Below are positions 7,701 through 13,900 of a DNA stretch of 18,206 nucleotides, in pieces; positions within the stretch are counted from its first letter, which is position 1; each line of letters begins with the position of its first letter. The position numbers were made by a program, and so were the translations under genes. Source of the DNA: JACCXJ01 sp052387115 (GTDB lineage Bacteria; Pseudomonadota; Gammaproteobacteria; JACCXJ01); the NCBI GenBank assembly GCA_052387115.1, contig JBQTJM010000292.1, positions 1 through 18,206 on the forward strand, given 5' to 3'. Under the pieces are notes generated by a model. It was given only the letters and a program-made list of their open reading frames with translations, did not search any database and was not told the DNA's origin.

Positions 7701-8126
7701 GCGGTGTACGCCGAGCTCGAGCGCTTGAGCGAGCGCGGCGGGGTCCTGGGCGCCATGGAGGGCCTCTATCAGCGTACCAAGATCCAGGACCAGGGCTTGG
7801 ACTACGAGGCCCGCAAGCACGACGGAAGGCTGCCGATCGCCGGCGTGAACACCTTCCTGGCCCCGGTGCACGTCTCGGCAAAGGCAGAGACCAAGGCCTT
7901 GACCCGCGCCAGCGACGAGGAGAAAGACGCCCAGATCGCTGAGCTGCGCCGCTTTCACGCGCGCCATCGCGCTGAGGCCCCGAAGGCGCTAGAGCGCTTG
8001 CAAGACGTGGTGCGATCCGGCGGCAACACCTTCGCCGAGCTGATGCACACGGTGCGCGACTGCAGCCTCGGCCAGATCACCGAGGCCCTCTACGAGGTCG
8101 GCGGGCGGTATCGGAGGCGGATATGA
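4731..8126 (+). CDS. icmF: Fused isobutyryl-CoA mutase with G-protein chaperone (IcmF)
   Basis: A 1131-residue adenosylcobalamin enzyme that interconverts isobutyryl-CoA and n-butyryl-CoA. It is unrelated to the type VI secretion protein of the same name. Order: B12-binding domain (about 20-150) with DGHD at 29-32, whose His31 is the expected cobalt ligand, HLGHNRSV, SSYQGGH and FGGGG; MeaI-type GTPase (about 197-400) with P-loop GPGGSGKS at 203-210, ETAGTGQGD at 296-304 and NKRD at 343-346; a linker; and the substrate-binding barrel from about 550, with ENLPGSYPYTAGVYP, NRRFHYL and SVSMTINGPAP. Phe605 in NRRFHYL sits where isobutyryl mutases carry Phe and methylmalonyl-CoA mutase carries Tyr, supporting the name. 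Length is normal for IcmF. An eight-T run near 7305 encodes Ser-Phe-Phe-Phe without a frame break. GAGGGGG lies about 12 bases before ATG 4731. Pivalyl-CoA mutase activity is known for some members. Confidence 0.93.
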   Translation: MSTITQKDTPRPDERPAPLRFITATSLFDGHDAAIHLIRRLLLAQGAEVIHLGHNRSVKEIVRAACQEDADGVAISSYQGGHLEFFRYLVERLRAQGAGHIRVFGGGGATITAAEAEALEQDGVERVYRAEDGVRLGLEAMVGEVLERTRRSPPGPDPEPPAGPDDHTAIGRALSLIERGAYQNRLADGGGAARSCPVLGVTGPGGSGKSTVIDELLARFLAAFPAMRVALIAIDPTRQRSGGALLADRLRMNSGCHPRVYLRSMATRRRHLATSAVLRPCLEFLRTLGFDLVLIETAGTGQGDTEIVDLVDVAVYVMTADYGGPSQLEKIQMLDAADAVVLNKRDKPGAADALRAVQDHSRTLSREGSAVFDTSAHRFDDPGLERLFVALCERLSAQGGADRWTPAVRGRAPSQAPVAIVPQGRLRYLSDIARQGREEREAIERKAQAARRAQAYYLSLEALDVPDIPAPLADFGPATADPDPVRTRLRDGYRTALVEIGEEGRELLRAWPEQAARYRAARLVYRVRDRDQVLANDTESQSGLSIPAVALPIFEDWGTLLRFLLKENLPGSYPYTAGVYPRRHLEAPARMFAGEGGPERTNRRFHYLAGGAETTRLPRTTRLSTAFDPVVLYGADPDSRPDVYGRLGMSGVSVATLDDVKKLYSGFDLGAPATSVSMTINGPAPVLLAMYLNAAIDQAVEKHLRQAGRWTETEARLDPDRPRYRGPLPPGHDGLGLGLLGVSGAELLDLETYVRIQADTLARLRGTVQADVLKEDQAQNECLFAIEFALALMGDVEAYLIQNGMRHYYSVSVSGYHIGEAGANPVTQLAFTLANGFTLVEYFLTRGLALDDFAPHLSFFFSNGLDAEYAVLGRVARRIWARALRHVYGAGPRGQMLKYHVQTSGRSLQAQDIAFNDIRTTLEALYAIADHCNSLHTNAYDEAITTPTEESVRRALAIQTIIRQELGQSVNENPLQGSFYIETLTDRVEEAVYAELERLSERGGVLGAMEGLYQRTKIQDQGLDYEARKHDGRLPIAGVNTFLAPVHVSAKAETKALTRASDEEKDAQIAELRRFHARHRAEAPKALERLQDVVRSGGNTFAELMHTVRDCSLGQITEALYEVGGRYRRRI

Positions 8127-8439
8127 AGAAAACATCAGAGGGTATCGCCACTATGACAAACAGCCGTGCTAAAGCCCTGGCAGTGCACCGTAACCGCCTG
8201 AAAAAGCGCGGGCTGACGCGTGTGGAGGTGCAAGTCCCGGCGGAAGACGCCGAGTTGATTCGCCGGGCGGCCCGGTACTCCCGGGCGAAGCGGACACGGC
8301 GGCGCGGTTGCGGGTCCAGTTGCTTGGACTCCTCGGCGCAAGGGCTGAACTGGGGCTCAAGGAACTACTTGCCGCCGCGCCACTCGACGACATCGATCTG
8401 ACACGCACTCAGCACCAGGGCCGCGCCGTCAAACTATGA
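8123..8439 (+). pseudogene. VapB-like antitoxin, frameshifted
   Basis: The gene starts with ATG 8123, overlapping the icmF stop by four bases behind a good GGAGG, or with ATG 8153, which begins the more typical MTNSRAKALAVHRNRLKKRG followed by VEVQVPAEDAELIRRAAR. After the CGG at 8273-8275 the sense frame moves by one base: the next in-phase reading is VLPGEADTAARLRVQLLGLL and on to TRTQHQGRAVKL, ending at TGA 8437-8439. One G missing after position 8275 explains the shift; without it the protein would be about 95-105 residues. Left in the first frame, translation runs into an unrelated tail ending at 8401. The restored stop overlaps the ATG of the toxin fragment (ATGA), which confirms that the second half is the true C-terminus. 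This is a real frameshift mutation or a sequencing error. Confidence 0.72.
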
Positions 8440-8543
8440 GCTATCTGATCGACACCAACATCATTGCCGAAGTACGCAAGGGTAGCCGTTGCGACGCCCG
8501 GGCTATTGAATCCGTTCGCTGCGGAATAAGTCCGTCACGCTAA
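8436..8543 (+). pseudogene. VapC-like PIN toxin, 3'-truncated
   Basis: ATG 8436 starts MSYLIDTNIIAEVRKGSRCD, an unmistakable VapC N-terminus with the first catalytic Asp in LIDTN. After about residue 22 (near 8501) the sequence leaves the PIN pattern, and the frame stops at TAA 8541-8543 after 35 residues. A normal PIN toxin has about 130-140 residues and needs three more acidic residues, so this copy cannot be active. The rest of the gene is not found on the far side of the REP/RAYT element, so sequence was deleted as well as inserted. It overlaps the antitoxin stop, as in intact pairs. Confidence 0.78.
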
Positions 8544-8635
8544 CTAAAGCTCCACCCGCACCGATTCCAAGAACGCCTGCGGGGCGGCGACACAGGAAGG
8601 TAGGTCGGAACCGGCTTCTTCGGGTTGAAATCACT

Positions 8636-8685
8636 GGTTCCCAAGCTCCGGCTTGGGAACCCGGTCGGGAAGCTCCAGCTTCCCG
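8636..8685. repeat. Left REP hairpin pair
   Basis: Two adjacent hairpins. The first has an 11-base perfect stem, GGTTCCCAAGC (8636-8646), with loop TCCG and the complementary arm at 8651-8661. The second has an 8-base stem, CGGGAAGC (8666-8673), with loop TCCA and the partner arm at 8678-8685. The same pair, in the opposite order and orientation, lies after the RAYT gene at 9325-9372. This mirror arrangement is typical of REP sequences that flank and are moved by RAYT transposases. Confidence 0.8.
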
Positions 8686-8783
8686 GAATTCATTCACACA
8701 TTGGCACTTGGAAACGCATAAATCAACAGCAATATCGTCAACCGAGCGCCCCTGCCTGAAGTCCGCCCTTTCGATAACTCGCC

Positions 8784-9316
8784 ATGCCTCGCAGCCGTTA
8801 CCGTGTTCGCCAAGAATCATGCCCGCACTTTCTGACCGCGACGGTAAACTACTGGCTGCCGCTGTTTACCAGGCAGGAAACGGTGAACATCGTCCTGGAT
8901 TCATGGCGGTTCTTCAGCGCGAGGCCGGACTGGTCCTCTACGGTTACGTCATCCTCGAAAACCATCTGCATCTTGTTGCCAAATCGGAGAACCTGAGCCG
9001 GGATATACAGCGTTTCAAGTCCTTCACGGCCAGGGAAATCATTGCCTATCTGGAGAGTGGAGGCTCGAAGAGGCTTCTGGAGTTATTGGCCTTCTTCAAG
9101 CGCTCGCACAAGACCGAAAGCCGGTATCAGGTTTGGGAGGAAGGCAGTCACCCGCAACTCATCGGATCCGAGATGATGATGCGCCAGAAACTCGATTATA
9201 TCCACCAGAACCCGGTCAAGCGCGGCTATGTCGACCAGCCGGAGCATTGGCGGTATTCCAGTGCCCGGAATTATGCCGGGCAGGAAGGTTTGATCGAGGT
9301 GGAGCGGGTGTGGTGA
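8784..9316 (+). pseudogene. REP-associated tyrosine transposase (RAYT), one frameshift
   Basis: A Y1/HUH-type transposase of the RAYT family. ATG 8784 begins MPRSRYRVRQESCPHFLTAT and stays in phase to WRF at 8910-8912. The family sequence then continues one frame over with LQREAGLVLYGYVILENHLH, so one base is missing near 8912. The second part runs to TGG-TGA at 9316 and ends AGQEGLIEVERVW. The HUH motif HLH is encoded at 8963-8971, and the likely nucleophile Tyr lies in LDYIHQNPVKRGYV. Joined, the protein would have about 177 residues. An open frame from 8708 also covers the second part but starts with unrelated residues. As written, the first frame ends near 8996 and no full transposase is made, unless the missing base is a sequencing error. 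Confidence 0.82.
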
Positions 9317-9324
9317 TGGAGACG

Positions 9325-9372
9325 TGAAGCGGGAGCTTCAGGACCGGGTTCCCAAGCGGGAGCTTGGGAACC
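9325..9372. repeat. Right REP hairpin pair
   Basis: A short hairpin, TGAAGC (9325-9330), loop GGGA, partner arm 9335-9340, is followed by the long hairpin GGTTCCCAAGC (9347-9357), loop GGGA, partner arm 9362-9372. The long stem is identical to that of the left copy at 8636-8661. The loop GGGA is TCCC on the other strand, which matches the left loops TCCG and TCCA. The right pair is therefore an inverted copy of the left pair. Confidence 0.8.
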
Positions 9373-9879
9373 AGCAATACCGAATCCAGAACATGGGTTT
9401 TGATCGGCGCTCAGTGTGCAGAGCGGCAGCGATCCAACGAACTGGCATCGGCCTTGATGCGGCGCTTCGTCGAGCCGCCCGCCAGCGGTGGCTTGCGCAT
9501 TCCGGTCTTCTTCACGCCGGATCGGGGGGACGATCTCCCGCCGGAGCTCAATACGGAAGGGGGACTGAACCTCGATGCGGCCGAGCACACGAGCGTCGTG
9601 GTGCTGGGCGACGAGCGCATGCTGCGCACGGTGCCCAACGGGACGGGCGATGCCTGGGTCGCCTTCGTACGGCGCGCGATCGGCGATTTCATTTCGATGG
9701 CGCAGATGGGCTTGGACATCGCGGTCTACGGCTCCGTTGGCCTGGCAACGGGGCTCAACAACGGCCTGGCCGAAGCGGAAAACCGGGAGTTGATACACTG
9801 CACGGATCCGCAACGCATCACCGGGCTGGTGCTCACCGGGCTGGGACGACTTCAACCGGGGTCGCACGACCCGAGCTAA
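9364..9879 (+). pseudogene. TIR-like domain fragment, 5'-truncated
   Basis: An open frame of 171 codons whose first possible start, TTG 9364, lies inside the REP stem; no ATG or ribosome site precedes it. The likely authentic sequence begins near TWVLIGAQCAERQRSNELA and continues RIPVFFTPDRGDDLPPEL, HTSVVVLGDERMLRTVP, VYGSVGLATGLNNGLAEA and ITGLVLTGLGRL. The alternation of strands and helices, and the segment about a visible resisting residue (SVVVLGDE), resemble TIR-like effector or adaptor domains found with caspase and STAND proteins. The match is pattern-based and moderate. The gene probably lost its 5' end when the REP element arrived; the frame ends at TAA 9877-9879 soon after the domain. 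It stands 232 bases before the caspase gene and may have been part of the same module. Confidence 0.42.
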
Positions 9880-9901
9880 AAAATCGCGCCGTACGCGGCG
9901 C
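9878..9901 (-). terminator. Possible rho-independent terminator, minus-strand direction
   Basis: A perfect 6-base stem, GCGCCG (9886-9891) with loop TACG and arm 9896-9901, lies next to six A residues at 9878-9883. Read on the minus strand this is a GC hairpin followed by GA and six T, the form of an intrinsic terminator. On the plus strand no T run follows. No minus-strand gene is visible upstream of it (9902-10111), so it may be a leftover of a lost gene or may act only as a hairpin after the TIR-like frame. Confidence 0.4.
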
Positions 9902-10049
9902 TCTGTGATCAGGTCAGGGTTTCGGCGATTCAGTGATCCCGGTCTCCAGCGATTCGATGGGGGCCGCACAACGAACCCGATAAAGGATATTCGTGTCCCT
10001 GAGTTACCCAGGCGGCCCGCTCCCACTGCTGCTCGGTGTGTGTCGCAGG

Positions 10050-10055
10050 TACAAT
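10050..10055 (+). promoter_or_regulatory. Possible -10 box upstream of the caspase operon
   Basis: TACAAT matches five of six -10 consensus bases and lies about 57 bases before the caspase ATG. No good -35 box is seen 16-18 bases upstream. A second, weaker option is TTGCAC (10060-10065) with TACGAA (10081-10086), but its spacer is only 15 bases. The operon then has a strong ribosome site, AGAGGAGG at 10096-10103. Confidence 0.28.
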
Positions 10056-10111
10056 AACCTTGCACCAAGCACGGTCACGATACGAATCACCTACCAGAGG
10101 AGGCAGCAAAC

Positions 10112-10906
10112 ATGGCAACGAAGGCGCTCTGTATCGGCATCAACGACTACCCCGGCACTGACAGCGACCTTTCCGGCTGCGTCAACGATGCCAACGACTG
10201 GGCCAATGTGATGAAAACGCACGGTTTTGCAGTGAGCGTGCTGCTCGACGCCCAAGCCACCAAGGCAGCCATGACCCAGGCCATCGGCGACCTGATCACC
10301 GGGGCTCAAAAGGGCGACGCCCTCATCGTCACCTATTCCGGCCACGGCACCTGGGTCCCGGATGCCTCCGGCGACGAACCCGACAGCCGCGATGAGGCAC
10401 TCTGTCCCCACGACCTCGCCCGCAACGGCCCGCTGCTCGACGATGACCTCCATGCGCTCTTCGCAAGTCGCGCACAAGGCGTGCGCATCCTGCTGATCTC
10501 GGACAGTTGCCACTCCGGCTCGGTGACCCGCGGCGATGAGAGCGACATCGATCCCGGCATGCCCCGCGCGCGTTTTCTACCGCCCGCCGTCTGGATGCCC
10601 GCGAGCCAGCTTCCACGTAATGCCACTCGGCCCCCTGTCCTCTCCGGCGGGTTGGCGCGCACGGGCGGCGATCTACTCCTCGCCGGGTGCAAAGATACCG
10701 AGTACAGCTGGGATACCAGTTTCCGGAACCGGCCCAACGGCGCTTTCACCTACTACGCGCTGAAGACACTTAAGAGCTTGCCCGCCGGGGCCAGTTACGA
10801 AAAGTGGTTCGCCGCCATTCGCGATTACCTGCCCTCGACGCGCCTCCCCCAGGCGCCGCAGATCCTGGGTTCCCGGGGTGCGCGGAAGTTCAAGATATTC
10901 GAGTAG
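10112..10906 (+). CDS. Caspase-like protease (peptidase C14, metacaspase/orthocaspase type)
   Basis: A 264-residue stand-alone caspase-fold protease. It starts MATKALCIGINDYPGTDSDL and carries CVNDANDW (23-30), the catalytic His in TYSGHGTW (His78) and the catalytic Cys in ISDSCHSG (Cys133). SGDEPDSRDEALCPHD (86-101) is the usual loop between them. These are the marks of bacterial metacaspases, which generally cut after Arg or Lys. The C-terminal part has LLAGCKDTEYSWD and GAFTYYALKTL, common in this family. There is no signal peptide or membrane helix, so it is cytoplasmic. AGAGGAGG eight bases before the ATG gives a strong start. The next gene begins 63 bases after the stop and encodes a CHAT domain protein, so two caspase-clan proteases share one operon. 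A direct regulatory or cleavage link between them is inference. Confidence 0.9.
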   Translation: MATKALCIGINDYPGTDSDLSGCVNDANDWANVMKTHGFAVSVLLDAQATKAAMTQAIGDLITGAQKGDALIVTYSGHGTWVPDASGDEPDSRDEALCPHDLARNGPLLDDDLHALFASRAQGVRILLISDSCHSGSVTRGDESDIDPGMPRARFLPPAVWMPASQLPRNATRPPVLSGGLARTGGDLLLAGCKDTEYSWDTSFRNRPNGAFTYYALKTLKSLPAGASYEKWFAAIRDYLPSTRLPQAPQILGSRGARKFKIFE

Positions 10907-10969
10907 GGCAGGCGCACTGCCCCGCAAGCCTCCCTCACTCGATCACCACGATCAACCCCGGAGCCCCCC

Positions 10970-13900
10970 ATGCCCGACCCCACCGATAAGAAACCCGTCC
11001 TGCTGATCCCGGTCCGTGCCGACGCCGGGGACCTGGCCGCCGCCGAAAAACCGCTGCCGGCGGTGCTCCAATCCGCGAGCCGCGGCGCCGGGGATGCGCC
11101 GGACCTCTTCCTCGCCAACCTGGTGGTCGAGGAGACCTACACGCTCGCGGCGGTCGCTCGGGGCGAGGCGCGCGACACGCGCACGATCGAGGGCGACCGC
11201 AAGCTCTTGGCGCTGGAGGCCGCGGACGGCACCACCATCTTCATGCGCAGCGACCGGCTGCGGGAGGAGCTGGCGCGGCTCTATCCGGAAGCGGTGAAGG
11301 ACGGGCAGATCGATCTTGCGCAGTTTCGGGACCGCGAGGCCGCTTCGCGCGGGCTGGGGGACTGGATCTGGCAGAAGGTCTCGGTACTGCGTCTCGACCG
11401 GGACGCCATCATCGACCTAGCGCTGGCAGAGGCAAAGCAACGCGCGATGGAATGGTTGGGGCAGAAGGTGGCCGAGAAACTCGAAGAGGTCGAGCTGTAC
11501 GCCTCCGCGCTCGGCGCCAGGGCCCTCATGTGGGCCATCGAGTCACGACTCGCCGGTCAGCCGGGGCTCTATCTCTGGCACGGCGGTGAGCTGGCGGGCT
11601 CTGACCGCTGCAGAGCGGACGATCCGCGCCTCAGCGAGGCGGTGCAGGCGGGACCACTGCTCATCTTCATCCACGGCACCGCCTCCCACACCCTCGGCGC
11701 CTTCAGGGACCTGCGCGTGCCAGGGGCTTCCACGGACTGGGAGCCGCTCGCCCGGCAGTTCGGCGAGCGCGTATTCGGCTTCGAGCACCGCACCTTTTCC
11801 GAGAGCCCGATCGACAACGCGTTGGCCCTTGCCCACGCCCTGCCGGCCGGGGCGAGACTGTCGCTGATCACCCATTCCCGTGGCGGGCTGGTCGGCGACC
11901 TCTTGTGCCTCGGCCCGCTGGGCGATGCGCCGATCGATGCCTACCGGCGCGTCGGGCCGGTCGGCAAGGACGAGTCGGAGTGGCAGAGGCGCGTGCGAGA
12001 GAAGGTCGCGGCGGAAGAGCAACGCAAGCTCCGTGAGCTACGCGGGTTGCTCAACGACAAGAGCTTCCGGATCGAACGCTACGTGCGCGTGGCGTGCCCC
12101 GCCCGCGGCACCGCCCTGCTCTCGGACAATCTCGACGTGTTTCTCTCGGGCTTGCTGTCGCTTACGGCCAAGTTGGTGGGCGCGCTGGCCGGCCCGGCGG
12201 GAAGCGCCGTCTTGTCCGCGTTCAAGCGCATCGTCCTCGAGATCGCGGACAAGCGAGTCGACCCGGAGCTCGTGCCCGGTATCGAGGCCATGCTCACCGA
12301 TGCGCCGATGGGGATGCTGCTGGCGCGCGCACCCCGCCGGCAGGGCATCGAGATGGCGGTGATCACCGGCGACATCGAGGGCGGCGCCTTGCTCAAACGC
12401 ATTGCCGTGATGTTTACCGACTGGATGTTGTTCGACAAGGCGGACAACGATCTGGTGGTGGACACCGCCTCCATGTATGCCGGGCTCGCGCGTCCCCAGG
12501 ACACCCGCTACCTGTATCACCGCGGCGAGTCGGCCAATCACTTCAGCTATTTCGATAACCGGATCACCCGCGGTGCCCTGCGCGACTGGCTCACGGTAGA
12601 GGCGCCCCGGGATCTGGCTGCCTTCAGCCTGCTGGAGGAAGGACGCGAGCCGCAGCCGATCGACCTGCGCGCGCGTGCCGCCACGCGGGGCACAGTGACA
12701 CAAGACAGCCGGCCGCTGGTGATCCTGCTGCCCGGCATCATGGCCTCGCATCTGGAAGTGCGCGGCGACCGACAGCAACCCGGTGACGGCGACAGGGTGT
12801 GGTTCGATCCTCTCAACGTCTCGGGGGGCGGGCTGGAGCAGATCCGCCTCGATGCCCCGAAGGTGCGCGAGCAGGCGCTGTTCGAGACGTTCTATGGCGG
12901 CCTCGCCGAGCACCTCGAAGCGAGCCACGCGGTGATCCGTTTCCCCTATGACTGGCGCCGACCGATCCAGGACATAGCGGGCAGACTGGTCCAGGTGGTG
13001 CGCAAGGCGCTCGAGGAGAACCCGAGCCAACCCGTGCGCCTGCTGGCCCACGGCACCGGCGGGTTGGTGGTGCGCGCCATGATCGCCGGGCATCCCGAGA
13101 TCTGGAAGGACGTCATCGCCCGATCCGGCGGACGCTTCGTGATGCTCGGCACGCCCAACAACGGCTCGCACGGGATGGTGGAGACGTTGCTCGGCAAGTC
13201 CGACGCCGTGCGCAACCTGGCGCGGCTCGGCATGCGTCACAACATGCAAGGGGTGCTCGACATCATCGCAGGCTTTCCCGGCGCGCTGCAATCGCTGCCG
13301 CGGCCGGGATTCCGCGACAGTGGCGGCGCCCAGGAGCAAGATTACTTCGTTGCAGGGCTTTGGGAAGGTTATCGCGCGAACAACAAGGACCGCTGGTTCG
13401 GCGACGGCGGCGTCGGCGTGCCGACAGAAGCGATCCTGCAGGCCGCCAAGGCGTTGTGGAGTGATGAGGCGCTCGGGACGCTCAACACCATCCCCAACCC
13501 GGAACGGGTCGCCTACGTCTTCGGACAGGCCGAAAACACCCCCTGCGGCGTGAAGATCGAGGGTGGCCGACTGAAGATGGTCGGGACCGGCGAAGGCGAT
13601 GGCTCGGTGACCTGGGCCTCCGGCCGACTGGACAACCTCCCGGCCGAGCGCTGCTGGCAAATGCCGGTGGCCAATGGCAACCTCGCCGCTAGCGAGGAGT
13701 ATTTTCCCGCGATCCTCGAGCTGCTCCAAAGCGGTGAAACCACCCGTCTCGGGCGGCTCCCCGTGTCGCGCGGTGTCGCCGCCACCCGCACCTACGATGC
13801 CGGTCCGGCGCCCTATCCCACGGAGGAAGAGGTCGCCCGAAGCCTGCTCGGAGCCAGGCCGAAGCCGCGCAAGATGCGACTCATGTGCCGGCGCCTCGCC

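Larger units (their letters stand above)
8636..9372. mobile_element. REP-RAYT-REP unit (REPtron-like)
   Basis: A RAYT gene (8784-9316) stands between two pairs of REP hairpins in mirror-image order: long then short on the left, short then long on the right. The unit lies between a truncated vapC (last PIN-like codon near 8501) and a 5'-truncated TIR-like frame that begins inside the right REP. Known RAYT proteins bind and cleave REP DNA as single strands. The unit seems to have inserted at, or recombined through, a junction where both neighbouring genes were lost in part. Bases 8544-8635 between the vapC scar and the left REP hold no recognisable gene. Confidence 0.7.

Noticed and set aside
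6435..7967. A 510-codon minus-strand open frame inside icmF
   Set aside because: The plus strand encodes conserved IcmF motifs throughout; the minus frame is a by-product of codon bias.
8708..8900. An ATG at 8708 as the RAYT start
   Set aside because: The residues before about 8912 in that frame do not fit RAYT proteins; the family N-terminus is in the frame starting at 8784.
9324..9908. A 194-codon plus-strand frame overlapping the TIR-like fragment
   Set aside because: It is rich in Arg, Gly and Ala without strand or helix pattern, while the competing frame has hydrophobic strands such as TSVVVLGDERM.
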